DNA of 64,000 bases, taken from IMG/VR virus record IMGVR_UViG_3300033233_000010, positions 57,784-121,783 of that record; one strand, written 5' to 3'. Source of the DNA: a virus. How positions within the stretch are numbered: position 1 is the stretch's first letter; each line of letters opens with the position of its first letter. Positions 25,640-33,359 of this stretch are shown here, one piece after another. A program made the position numbers and the translations under genes. The notes under the pieces were generated by a model that ran no database searches, had not been told where the DNA came from, and saw only the letters and a program-made list of their open reading frames with translations.

Positions 25640-26023
25640 TCAGCCGTCCTCCACGAGTTCTTGGAAGTCGACCGCCGGAATCAAGACCCAGTCAGTAGGC
25701 ACAGGGATCTCAGCCCCTTCGAGCCGGATCTCGAACACGGGTGTTCTACCCATCCTAAGCGACTGCACGATGAGCTTCTTCATCCACTTGGAGGATATGG
25801 AGATGCTCGCTCGTTTCGTCGACTTTCCCTCGCGGATGAAGCGGTTGCCCATCGCGTCGCCGGGCCGACCAGGCTTATTCCCCGAGCCGGTAACCTGCCG
25901 ATCACCCGAGCGCTTCGAGATGTCGCGCTCGTGCTTCTTCCAGTCGGCCTTCCTCGGCTTGTCGTTGTCCTTGAAGTAGTCGGGGCCGCGCGGGGTGACG
26001 GGCGGGCCATCGAGCGCGCTCAC
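25640..26023 (-). CDS. Restriction-endonuclease-like (Hjc-type) nuclease candidate
   Basis: A 127-residue protein. The GTG start (26023) overlaps the upstream stop as GTGA. KHERDISKRSGDRQVTGSGN, GDAMGNRFIREGKSTKRASI and SSKWM give a Glu, Asp and E-x-K arrangement like archaeal or phage Holliday-junction nucleases of the PD-(D/E)XK fold. DWVLIPAVDFQEL closes the domain. The motif order is typical of short phage nucleases, but it is seen only by eye. It belongs to the recombination block beside RuvC and RecA. Confidence 0.5.
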   Translation of the reverse strand: MSALDGPPVTPRGPDYFKDNDKPRKADWKKHERDISKRSGDRQVTGSGNKPGRPGDAMGNRFIREGKSTKRASISISSKWMKKLIVQSLRMGRTPVFEIRLEGAEIPVPTDWVLIPAVDFQELVEDG

Positions 26024-26205
26024 GGCTCGCCCCCTTTCTCCAGCGCGAGCTTGGAGCACGGCGGCGCGCTGTCGTGCGTGGCGAGGTAGCCGAGCTGGTC
26101 GACCCCGTTCATGCCGTCAAAGAGCACAGTTTCAAGGATCTCGCGGTCGATCTCGTGGTGAACGGCCTTCCAAGCGGCGTGGAGGATGTCGCGTTCGAGA
26201 TTCAC
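26020..26205 (-). CDS. Small hypothetical protein
   Basis: A 61-residue protein with a GTG start, coupled by GTGA overlaps on both sides. It begins MNLERDILHAAWKAVHHEID and is mainly helical. No family recognised. The two overlaps make it likely to be a real gene. Confidence 0.5.
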   Translation of the reverse strand: MNLERDILHAAWKAVHHEIDREILETVLFDGMNGVDQLGYLATHDSAPPCSKLALEKGGEP

Positions 26206-26531
26206 GCGTTCACCAGCCTGAGTACGCCGATAGCCGTTCCGTCGCCATCGCGCACGAAGATGAGCCCCATTGGCGATTCCGGGACCACATCGAGTAACAG
26301 GCGCTCGCGCCAACCGCCTCCGTCGAGAAGCGAGGCGAGGCGCGTAATGATGTCGGGAGCGGCCAGCTCCAAGTACGAGGCGCTGACGGTGTCGACGGTG
26401 AGATGTCTCGCTCCGGGACACGCTTTTACCAGCTCGTCCACGTAGCGGTCGAGAAGACGAACGTGACTCGCCATGTAGACATCGGCGGGGGGCTGGCAGT
26501 CGAAGTAAGTGGTAGGCGCGGCGTCGCTCAC
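26202..26531 (-). CDS. Hypothetical protein downstream of RecA
   Basis: A 109-residue protein. The GTG start (26531) overlaps the stop of recA as GTGA. It begins MSDAAPTTYFDCQPPADVYM and has a helix (LLDRYVDELVKACPG) and beta strands (HLTVDTVSASYLELA, GLIFVRDGDGTAIGVLRL). No family recognised. Coupled to recA, so a recombination accessory is possible. Confidence 0.45.
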   Translation of the reverse strand: MSDAAPTTYFDCQPPADVYMASHVRLLDRYVDELVKACPGARHLTVDTVSASYLELAAPDIITRLASLLDGGGWRERLLLDVVPESPMGLIFVRDGDGTAIGVLRLVNA

Positions 26532-27880
26532 TCGGTCGCGATGAGCCTCGTGACGATGACATCCCACGCCTTCTTCTGGGCCGCCTTGTCGTCATGGAAG
26601 GCGGTCTTGAGAGCTTCGAGGTTCGATGCCTCGGTCCCGAAGAGCTTGTGCGTGCGACCGTCCCGCTCGATGTAGTCGTAGCGCTTCGAGTACTCCCAGA
26701 GGCGGTCGGCGTTGTCGGGATCGCCGAGCTTTCGTCCGAACTTGCTCTTGACCCAGTAGTTGAACTGACCATAGCGCCCCATCGGGCACACGCCGGACGA
26801 GGTCACGCGGTAGTTGATCTCCTGGTAGTCGGGCGCGTCGTCGGGGCCGGGCTTCCACTTCGCGCCGAAGGTCTGCACCTTGTCTTCCACCACGCCCGCC
26901 TCGTTAGGCACGAGGTAGTGGTACTTGCCGCCGGTGAAGCGGACTTCGATCGAGTGCGCGTAGCGGAGCCCCTTGCCGCCCGTCTGGATCTCCGGGTCGC
27001 CGAAGGAGTCGAGCGTCTGCCGCAGCTGATTGATGAGGATGATCGTCGGCTTCTTCTTCTCAGCGACGCCGAGCGAGTTCACCGCCGATGTCCACTTGCG
27101 AAGCGCCTTGTTGATGAGGAGCGCGTTCACCGGGGCCGTGCGCCCCTTCATCGTCTCCTTGTCGATCTCCTCTTGCGATGTGAAGTGCGCGGCGCTGTCG
27201 GCAACGATGAGCCCGATCGACGCGCCCTTGTCCCGGATCGCCGCATCGACGAAGTCGACGATGTACTGTCCCGAGGGCGGAGCCTGGACAATGAGGTGGT
27301 CGAGGTCGACGCCGTGACCTTTGACCCAGTACCACATCTTCTCAAGCCGGTTCTCGGCGTCGATCCAGAGCGCATCGGCGATGGGACGGTTCGCTTTGTC
27401 GCCGTAGTAATCACACTCTGGATCGCAGTCACGCCGGTAGCACTGGCCGCAGTAGTAGTGCTGCCACTCGGCGACCGTGTTGAGGCACGAGCCCGTCTTG
27501 CCGCTCTTCTCTTTCCCGAACGCGATCGAGAGACGACCGCCCGGCCACCCGCCGTACATGGCGATGTCGAGACCGACGTTGCCGGTCGTGATGCGCGGGA
27601 CGTGCATGGTGGGAATGGTGGATGCCTTGGCGATGGTGCCGGGCCACTTCTTCTGGGCCGAGTTGAGAAAGTCGTCGAGCCCGGTCTCGATCGGTCGCTT
27701 CTTCTTGCCAGCCTTTCCCGACTTCTCCGGCTTCTCCGGCTTCTCGACCTTGTCGGGCTTCTCCGGTTTGGCGGCCTCCGCCGTCTTCGCCCCCTTCTTG
27801 GCCTTCTTCGACCTGGGAGCAGCTTCCTTCGGCGCGTCCGACTCAGCCTTCTCGGCCATCTCGGCGTCGGCTTCGGACAT
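26528..27880 (-). CDS. recA: RecA recombinase with Lys/Glu/Pro tail and zinc-type insertion
   Basis: A 450-residue strand-exchange ATPase. After an acidic/basic low-complexity N-terminus (KPEKPDKVEKPEKPEKSG), the core begins near residue 85. AFGKEKSGKTGSC is the Walker A (about 118). IGLIVADSAAHFT is the Walker B. INQLRQTLDSFGDPEIQTGG carries the loop-2/conserved NQL region. Between the P-loop and Walker B a loop contains CGQCYRRDCDPECDYYG (about 140-158), four cysteines likely binding a metal; this is not usual in bacterial RecA. The ATG start follows the previous stop by one base. Confidence 0.85.
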   Translation of the reverse strand: MSEADAEMAEKAESDAPKEAAPRSKKAKKGAKTAEAAKPEKPDKVEKPEKPEKSGKAGKKKRPIETGLDDFLNSAQKKWPGTIAKASTIPTMHVPRITTGNVGLDIAMYGGWPGGRLSIAFGKEKSGKTGSCLNTVAEWQHYYCGQCYRRDCDPECDYYGDKANRPIADALWIDAENRLEKMWYWVKGHGVDLDHLIVQAPPSGQYIVDFVDAAIRDKGASIGLIVADSAAHFTSQEEIDKETMKGRTAPVNALLINKALRKWTSAVNSLGVAEKKKPTIILINQLRQTLDSFGDPEIQTGGKGLRYAHSIEVRFTGGKYHYLVPNEAGVVEDKVQTFGAKWKPGPDDAPDYQEINYRVTSSGVCPMGRYGQFNYWVKSKFGRKLGDPDNADRLWEYSKRYDYIERDGRTHKLFGTEASNLEALKTAFHDDKAAQKKAWDVIVTRLIATE

Positions 27881-27881
27881 C

Positions 27882-28409
27882 CTACGCCACGTCTCGCTCT
27901 CGCTCGGCGATTCGCGCATCACGGAGGTCGTAGGCGGCTTGGATGATCTTCGGCAGCTCGACCTTGAGCCGCTCCATGACGAGGTTGTACGCCCGCTCCA
28001 TGCCCTCGGCGATCTCCTCGGCGTAGCACGGAACGGTAGCACCGACCATGATCCCAGCCGAGTTGTAGTCCTTGACCTTCTTGAGATCGACGCCGACGTA
28101 GCAGGAGGCCGGCGTCGTGGCGAAGCGGTGAACTTCGATCGTCTCGGCGGGCTCTGAGGACGACGCCTCGTCAGCGGGCGTCGAGGCATCCTTCTTGAAC
28201 TTCACCGATCGTGAGACGCGGATCGTCGTCGGGACAAGGACCGTGTCACCCGGGGCCGGACCCACCTTGGGGAGCGGTGCCGGTGGAGTCGTGTGAACCC
28301 TGACCCCCACCGTCTCCGTCTTCTCCGGCGCTCCCGCCTCGGGTTGCGGGATCACCACTTCGGACACGGTGATCGACTCGCTCGCCGGGGGCGCTGTCTT
28401 CTTCGCCAT
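27882..28409 (-). CDS. Hypothetical protein with start inside the MerR-like gene
   Basis: A 175-residue protein. The ATG at 28409 has a strong AGAGGAG ribosome site, and its first 55 codons overlap the end of the MerR-like gene in another frame. The N-terminal third is low-complexity. The C-terminal half (FATTPASCYVGVDLKKVKDY, EIAEGMERAYNLVMERLKVE) looks folded, with a long final helix. No family recognised. It is directly upstream of recA. Confidence 0.5.
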   Translation of the reverse strand: MAKKTAPPASESITVSEVVIPQPEAGAPEKTETVGVRVHTTPPAPLPKVGPAPGDTVLVPTTIRVSRSVKFKKDASTPADEASSSEPAETIEVHRFATTPASCYVGVDLKKVKDYNSAGIMVGATVPCYAEEIAEGMERAYNLVMERLKVELPKIIQAAYDLRDARIAERERDVA

Positions 28410-28890
28410 GACTGGTCTCCTCTGAAAGCCGCGGGATACCCTCGGCCCTCGTCCACGCTTCTTCTACCTTCCGCTTGAGACACCAGAGCGGCAATCGCCG
28501 CCGGCCCTGCTCGGCGAGAAGCGGCCCCAGAAACGCGATGAACGGCTCGGGGTACCACCGGCGCCGTTGTCCATCGACGATCCGGTTCCTGGGGATGACG
28601 TGAGTCTCATCGTAGACTCGGAGGGTTTGCTTGGTGATGCCGAGGCGCTTAGCCGACTCGCCGAGGCCAAGGAGCACGATGTCCATCCCATCGACCGAGA
28701 TGACGCGTGGCCTGTTTGGACGGCGGTGTGGCTTCACGCCAGTCGGCACGTAACGCTCTCGTGCGGCTCGCTGCTTGGCCTCCTTTACGACCTCATCCGT
28801 GTGGTACTTCTCCTTCTGCCCGTCGAGGACGCGCCTTCGGAAGTCGGGGTTGCCGTTCCAGTACTGAATGAACCGCGAGAAGTCGCTCAT
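28246..28890 (-). CDS. MerR-type helix-turn-helix protein
   Basis: A 214-residue protein. Residues about 78-120 (SAKRLGITKQTLRVYDETHV, IVDGQRRRWYPEPFIAFL) match the MerR/excisionase-type winged helix-turn-helix, in which GITKQTLRVY is the recognition helix. The last 55 residues are charged and glycine-rich, and overlap the next gene. The start overlaps the stop of the helicase gene as ATGA. It is probably a regulator or a DNA-binding accessory. Confidence 0.6.
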   Translation of the reverse strand: MSDFSRFIQYWNGNPDFRRRVLDGQKEKYHTDEVVKEAKQRAARERYVPTGVKPHRRPNRPRVISVDGMDIVLLGLGESAKRLGITKQTLRVYDETHVIPRNRIVDGQRRRWYPEPFIAFLGPLLAEQGRRRLPLWCLKRKVEEAWTRAEGIPRLSEETSHGEEDSAPGERVDHRVRSGDPATRGGSAGEDGDGGGQGSHDSTGTAPQGGSGPG

Positions 28891-30347
28891 GGCCTCGTCA
28901 CTTCCAAGACCTCACAGCCCAGGCTCCTGTAGGCTTCGACGCGGCGAGTAGCTCGCCCTTTCGAGTAGCCGACGTGCGTCTCGTAGCAGTCGACCACCCG
29001 GAGCGGTCGCCGTTCGATCCCCTCTACCTTCTCCCGCAGGCGCCCCACTGGTTGAAGCGGCTCGCCTGGCGGCGTGGCGAAGAACAGGGTGTCGAGCTTC
29101 GGGACGTTGAGCGCATCGCGCGCCATCACGAAGGTCGCGAAGATCACGTCGGCGCTGCCGACGACCTTCCGCTCCTCCGGCGTCATGCCGGCTTCGAGCG
29201 AGGCGGTCTGGATGAAGCGGTAGTCGGGCAAATAGGGCACGCCGTCAGCAACTCGCACAACCGGATGAACCGGATCGAGTCCGCGGATCGTTTCGAGCCG
29301 CAGCTCCTTGAGGTGGTCGACACGCGCCGAGAGCACAAGGATCTGGCGCCCCTTGAGCGCCGCTTTGACGATCTCCTCCGCGACCATCTTCGTGCGAGCC
29401 CGGTCGTTTTCGAGGAGCGTGTCGTACTTGCCGGGGTCGCACTTACCCATGCGCCACTCCTCACCGAGCTTCTTCCACCTGTGGTACTTGCTCTCCTCGT
29501 AGGCGCGTGCGAAGGCGATAAGCCGAATCGCGGGCGCCTGGGCCAGCTCCGTGCGGACGCGCTTGGCGCGATGCCCCACGCCGCCGAAGCTCCACCGGAC
29601 GATGTCGTCGAGCCCGTCCTTCCTTACTGGGTCGGCGCTGAGCCCGAGCCGGAGCTTGGCGGGGAACATGCGCACGATCTCTCGCCAGCGAGCCGCCCCG
29701 TGCTTGTGGACCTCGTCGCACACGAGAAAGCCGATCTGCTTCCTGAGCGCTTCGGGTACCTCGCCGCGCGAGAGAAGCGTCTGGATCGAGAAGAGCGTGA
29801 CGGGTTTTCCCACATCGCAGCGATCGCCCTGCACGATGCCGATCTGATCATCCGTGAGCCCGAGAACGCGCTTCGCCTCGGCGACCCAGTTGTCCATCAT
29901 GTGCCCGACGTAGACTGGCACGCCGATCTTGCGCCCGAAGGTGGCGCCGATCGCGTAGCCGCACATCGTTTTCCCGGTACCGGTCGGCGCCACGAGGATG
30001 CCGCCGTGGTGCGCCTTGAGATACTCGACCATCGCCGGGATTGACGTGTCCTGTCCTCGATCTTGGTCGGGTTTGGCGATCACGGTGAAGCGGTGGAACT
30101 CGCCCTCGACCCAGTCCCAGTGGTGGACGTTGCCCCAGAGTCCCTCGTCGTAGTGCCGCGGCACCCACAGGTGACAGTCCTCGTGGCGTGCGGCACACAC
30201 ACTCTCTGGCGCCTGATCCTCGTCCCAGAGCTTCTTCTTGCGCGTAAGGGACGCGGCGAGCGCTTGGCGCTCGTGGTCGTCGAGGAGATGGATGGGGATT
30301 CCGAGGTCTCCTCGCATGACGAAGCCGGTTGCGGTTGCTCGCAGCAT
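28887..30347 (-). CDS. SF2 DNA helicase (UvsW-like)
   Basis: A 486-residue protein. GGILVAPTGTGKTMCGYA (about 115) is motif I, FLVCDEVHKHGAARW (about 210) motif II (DEVH), LGLSADPVRKDGLDD motif III, and PLQPVGRLREKVEG (about 428) motif VI. The layout matches branch-migrating SF2 helicases such as T4 UvsW and RecG-type enzymes. It probably unwinds or remodels branched DNA in recombination-dependent replication. It lies next to a MerR-like regulator and RecA. Confidence 0.8.
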   Translation of the reverse strand: MLRATATGFVMRGDLGIPIHLLDDHERQALAASLTRKKKLWDEDQAPESVCAARHEDCHLWVPRHYDEGLWGNVHHWDWVEGEFHRFTVIAKPDQDRGQDTSIPAMVEYLKAHHGGILVAPTGTGKTMCGYAIGATFGRKIGVPVYVGHMMDNWVAEAKRVLGLTDDQIGIVQGDRCDVGKPVTLFSIQTLLSRGEVPEALRKQIGFLVCDEVHKHGAARWREIVRMFPAKLRLGLSADPVRKDGLDDIVRWSFGGVGHRAKRVRTELAQAPAIRLIAFARAYEESKYHRWKKLGEEWRMGKCDPGKYDTLLENDRARTKMVAEEIVKAALKGRQILVLSARVDHLKELRLETIRGLDPVHPVVRVADGVPYLPDYRFIQTASLEAGMTPEERKVVGSADVIFATFVMARDALNVPKLDTLFFATPPGEPLQPVGRLREKVEGIERRPLRVVDCYETHVGYSKGRATRRVEAYRSLGCEVLEVTRP

Positions 30348-30414
30348 AGTCTCTCGGTTCCCTACCCAGCGTTTTACCTACGCCACGCGGTTTCAGAACA
30401 GTGGAAAGCCAGTC

Positions 30415-31068
30415 TCAAGTCACGATGCCGGAGCGGATTGTTCCGATTACAGATGCCGGCGGCGGTTGAAAATCCGCGGCCAGCGTCGTGTGTCCGCACG
30501 CAGAACATCGTAGAGGCGACCCCTCCTCCGCGAAAGCCTTGTTCTCCCATATCGTTGGGGGGAAGGCGCGTCCGCAGATGCAGCTGTCTCGATGCTGGAG
30601 CACCAGCCGCATGACCGTGGTTACGTGATGCTCGATCCCACGAGCCTTGCTCTCGCGCGGGCCAGCCACGTTGAGGATCTCGAAGCGGTGATGCTCGATC
30701 CAGCTACGAATGAAGCGAGCTGCCCGCTTGTCGAGGCCGATGTCAGCCTTGCACATGAGCGTGAAGTACATCCCACGCTTGCCCAGCTCACCCACGAGGT
30801 CGAGAGTGAGCTTTGTGCCGCCGGTCGGCGCATCCTCGTAAGAAAGAAGCAGCGTGGCGTCAGCGTCCATCACGTTCAAGCGCGTACGTTCTCGATAATC
30901 TTCGCTCTCGGTCTCGACGAGCGGAAACCCGAGTGGAATCACGCCGTCCTCGGCCTTGCGGCCTTTGGGACACCACCCGCCGACGAAGTAGCCGAGTCCT
31001 TGGGCAGCTATGAGCGCGCCGCGGTCGACGCCGCTTTGGCCTCCCGAGATGACGATCAGGTCATGCAC
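30415..31068 (-). CDS. Molybdenum-carrier/SLOG-like protein with C-terminal zinc ribbon
   Basis: A 217-residue protein. DLIVISGGQSGVDRGALIAA, GGWCPKGRKAEDGVIPLGFP and ERTRLNVMDADATLLLS match the putative molybdenum carrier family, a Rossmann-like SLOG fold that binds nucleotides. The C-terminal 55 residues add CICGRAF and CSACGHTTL, probably a zinc ribbon. The family is widespread in phages and its role is not settled; NAD or nucleotide sensing in defence or counter-defence is one idea. Confidence 0.75.
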   Translation of the reverse strand: MHDLIVISGGQSGVDRGALIAAQGLGYFVGGWCPKGRKAEDGVIPLGFPLVETESEDYRERTRLNVMDADATLLLSYEDAPTGGTKLTLDLVGELGKRGMYFTLMCKADIGLDKRAARFIRSWIEHHRFEILNVAGPRESKARGIEHHVTTVMRLVLQHRDSCICGRAFPPTIWENKAFAEEGSPLRCSACGHTTLAADFQPPPASVIGTIRSGIVT

Positions 31069-31077
31069 GCGAAGGTT

Positions 31078-31491
31078 CTACCCTTGAAACGTGGTAGGGC
31101 TGTTCGGGTCGGCATCCGGCGGCTGAACGACAAGCGTCCCGTTGGAGAAGTACTCGACGAAGCGGGTGTTCGCTCCCGGCGCCTTGTCGATGTCGAGATC
31201 GAAGATGCCAGTAGTCACGTCGATCGTCCCGACCGGCTTGTCGGAGAAGTTGAGGAGCGTCGTGAGGTCGTCATCGACACGGATGTCGCCCGAGATGAAG
31301 ATCGGCCTGTTGGTGTCCACCGGCATGATCGGAAGCTGGTAGCTCAGGTGACGGGTTCCATCTGGGGCCTTCCGAATGCGGTCTTCGAGGGGCGAGCAGA
31401 TGCGGAGCGGGGCTCCACGCGGCCCACCGAACGCGCCGCCCGAGTAGTAGCCGGGCGGCGGCCACGGGTCTTCGTGGAACTCGAAGCTCAC
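31078..31491 (-). CDS. Hypothetical beta-rich protein
   Basis: A 137-residue protein with a GTG start that overlaps the upstream HNH gene's stop as GTGA. It begins MSFEFHEDPWPPPGYYSGGA. It has many hydrophobic beta-like stretches (LSYQLPIMPVDTNRPIFISG, TRFVEYFSNGTLVVQPP). No family recognised. Confidence 0.5.
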   Translation of the reverse strand: MSFEFHEDPWPPPGYYSGGAFGGPRGAPLRICSPLEDRIRKAPDGTRHLSYQLPIMPVDTNRPIFISGDIRVDDDLTTLLNFSDKPVGTIDVTTGIFDLDIDKAPGANTRFVEYFSNGTLVVQPPDADPNSPTTFQG

Positions 31492-32129
31492 GCAAGGTCT
31501 CCAATCTTGTCGCGCCGCAGCGGCGCTGCCGCGATCGCATCTTCGGACGAACGCCCGACACGCATCCGATAGCGAATCGTGCTGTCAAGCACGCCCGTTC
31601 GTCTTGACCACTCGGCCACGGTAAGCGTCTGCCCGCGAACAGTGAGCGGAGTATTGCTCCGCTGATTTTGGCTCTGCTCGCTTTTCGTCGCCCACCGCAC
31701 GTTTCCATGCGCATAGCCAGCGGCGTTGTCGATGCGTTCAAGTGAGTAAGCTGCCCGCCTGCCGTTCATCCCGGCTGGGCGCGATCCCACGTCAGCGAAG
31801 AACGCCTCGAAGCTGTCGCGCCACCGTTCGCAGACCTCGATGCCGCGACCGCCGTAGTCTTTCCACTTCCGGTGCTTCGGATCTTTGCAACGCCGGTTCA
31901 TGTCCTGCCAGGCTTGATACTCTGGAGTCCGAGCCATCCCGTGTGTTTGACATCTGCTCGCCGACAACTCGCGCCGCAAACATCCGCAGCTTCGCGTGTG
32001 ACCGCCTGTCAAGCTACCGTAGCGGACGACCATCTCGGTGCCACAGAGGCACCGGACGCGAACCAGTCGGCGCCCTCGCCGGGCGTCGCGACCAGCCTCT
32101 CCGATGATCATAAGGCGTCCGAAGCTCAT
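31488..32129 (-). CDS. HNH/AP2-type phage endonuclease
   Basis: A 213-residue protein. The ATG at 32129 overlaps the upstream stop as ATGA. YQAWQDMNRRCKDPKHRKWK, YGGRGIEVCERWRDSFEAFF and YSLERIDNAAGYAHGNVRWA are the typical blocks of phage HNH homing-type endonucleases (RIDN plus GNCRW-like). The N-terminal CLCGTEM and HTRSCGCLRREL form a zinc site. VRGQTLTVAEWSRRTGVLDS is a C-terminal DNA-binding (NUMOD/AP2-type) segment. Such genes are usually mobile and self-spreading. Confidence 0.8.
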   Translation of the reverse strand: MSFGRLMIIGEAGRDARRGRRLVRVRCLCGTEMVVRYGSLTGGHTRSCGCLRRELSASRCQTHGMARTPEYQAWQDMNRRCKDPKHRKWKDYGGRGIEVCERWRDSFEAFFADVGSRPAGMNGRRAAYSLERIDNAAGYAHGNVRWATKSEQSQNQRSNTPLTVRGQTLTVAEWSRRTGVLDSTIRYRMRVGRSSEDAIAAAPLRRDKIGDLA

Positions 32130-32401
32130 TCTCCGCTCAACCAGGCAAGCCTCTCCACGATACCAGGGGGGCCTCGTCTCCGCTCCTGGGCGCACTGTGA
32201 GGACGCGCCGTCCTGGCCGTCGCAGAACATTCCGCAGACGTGCAACGGATGCCACCCCGGCAGGCTGCTCGTCGAGCAGGCGGTTCCCGAAGAGGCACAC
32301 TGGGTCGCGTAGGGCGCGATCGCGTGTGCAACGTAGCGTCCGGTGTCGTCGTCGACCCACTGGTCGCTGCTGCACTGTCGGCAGTAGACCTTGGTCCTCA
32401 T
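32126..32401 (-). CDS. Small cysteine-rich protein
   Basis: A 91-residue protein. The ATG at 32401 overlaps the previous stop as ATGA. It begins MRTKVYCRQCSSDQWVDDDT and has cysteines throughout (CASSGTACSTS, HVCGMFCDG). CRQC may form one zinc knuckle. No family recognised. It precedes the HNH gene and overlaps it by 4 bp. Confidence 0.5.
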   Translation of the reverse strand: MRTKVYCRQCSSDQWVDDDTGRYVAHAIAPYATQCASSGTACSTSSLPGWHPLHVCGMFCDGQDGASSQCAQERRRGPPGIVERLAWLSGE

Positions 32402-32781
32402 GCCGTGACGGGAGCGCCCTCGCCTGACTCGTCGGCGGCCTTGCCGAACTCCTTCTGGAACTTCTTGGCGGCGGAGACGAGCGCCGCGTGAGTCTTCGGG
32501 CTGATCCCGGTGACGAGCCACTCGCCGGTCACGCCGACCGCCTTGGCGAGCATGTAGGCCCGCGGGATCGAGATGGACCGCCAGCCGTTCTCCAGCTGAC
32601 CGATGTCCTGCTCGCTCGTCCCGGCCTTGGCGGCGAGATCCGCCTGGGTCATGCCCTTGGTGGTTCTCGCCTGCTGGAGCCGCTTGCCGACCCCCACCAT
32701 CTCGGGGATCACCCTGTTCTTCCGGGCGGTCGCCTTGGCCTTACCCCTCGACCTTGCGCCCTTGGTCATCGTTGCCGTCAT
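32398..32781 (-). CDS. XRE-family helix-turn-helix regulator
   Basis: A 127-residue protein. Residues about 32-88 (LQQARTTKGMTQADLAAKAG, SEQDIGQLENGWRSISI) form a lambda-repressor-like HTH, with LAKAVGVTGEWLVTG finishing the domain. The N-terminus is basic. It probably binds an operator near its own cluster. The C-terminal 40 residues are polar and helical. It overlaps the next small HTH gene by 41 bp. Confidence 0.75.
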   Translation of the reverse strand: MTATMTKGARSRGKAKATARKNRVIPEMVGVGKRLQQARTTKGMTQADLAAKAGTSEQDIGQLENGWRSISIPRAYMLAKAVGVTGEWLVTGISPKTHAALVSAAKKFQKEFGKAADESGEGAPVTA

Positions 32782-32953
32782 GGTGCTTCTCCTCGCGCTT
32801 CTGTGCGTCGCGCATCTTGGCGATGGTTCGCGCGACCGTTCGGTCTGACACTCCGATTCGATCGGCGATCTGCCGGTTGTTGAGTCCTTGCTTGTGCAAC
32901 TCCCACACCCTGCCCTTGGCCCGGTTGGAAATTGCGGATGCGTCGACTCTCAT
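32741..32953 (-). CDS. Small HTH protein (resolvase-type)
   Basis: A 70-residue protein with a clean helix-turn-helix (QGLNNRQIADRIGVSDRTVA), as in Hin-type resolvases and Trp-like repressors. GGAGGG and a GGTAAAA-like element lie before the ATG. It is presumably a DNA-binding regulator. The end overlaps the XRE gene. Confidence 0.65.
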   Translation of the reverse strand: MRVDASAISNRAKGRVWELHKQGLNNRQIADRIGVSDRTVARTIAKMRDAQKREEKHHDGNDDQGRKVEG

Positions 32954-33079
32954 CGTTTTACCCTCCGTCTACGCGTTCAAAGAGTTTGGACTAGGAATCC
33001 ACACGATTCCCACATCGCGATGCGCAGCATCACTACTGGGTGGTTGGAACAGCTCGGCTTCGGGAACGGAGCTTCGCGC
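32954..33079. other. 126-bp intergenic gap
   Basis: No open frame of interest. The minus strand carries TTGAAC, then GGTAAAA just before the HTH start at 32953, a possible promoter of the GGTARAA type. Nothing else was noted. Confidence 0.3.
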
Positions 33080-33349
33080 TCAGAGCCCCAGGATCTTCAC
33101 GAGCCGATCATCGAGATCGCGAAGGATGGCATCTTTGATCGCGGTCTTCCCATCCTCGTCGCCGTGCTCGGAAACCATCACCGCGAGGTGAGATTCGTCG
33201 ATCTTCACAGCGAACGCGATCGTCTTCTCGAAGTTGGTGCTGATGATTACGGCGCCAGCCGGGCGCAGAAGAAGATCGAGCGTCGGACCGTCGACGGCGG
33301 CGAGGCGAATCGGCATGGCCGGCTCGTTCGGCTTGAAGGCATTGATCAT
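33080..33349 (-). CDS. Small hypothetical protein
   Basis: An 89-residue protein. The ATG at 33349 has GAGGAG 7 bp upstream. It has a beta-rich N-terminus (IRLAAVDGPTLDLLLRPAGA, VIISTNFEKTIAFAVKIDE) and helical C-terminus (GKTAIKDAILRDLDDRLVKI). Not recognised by family. It follows the DNA methyltransferase by 10 bp. Confidence 0.5.
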   Translation of the reverse strand: MINAFKPNEPAMPIRLAAVDGPTLDLLLRPAGAVIISTNFEKTIAFAVKIDESHLAVMVSEHGDEDGKTAIKDAILRDLDDRLVKILGL

Positions 33350-33359
33350 CGTGGTCTCC

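Noticed and set aside
32398-32953. Lysogeny switch (XRE plus HTH gene)
   Set aside because: HTH genes alone are not enough; no integrase, excisionase or attachment site was seen in the window.
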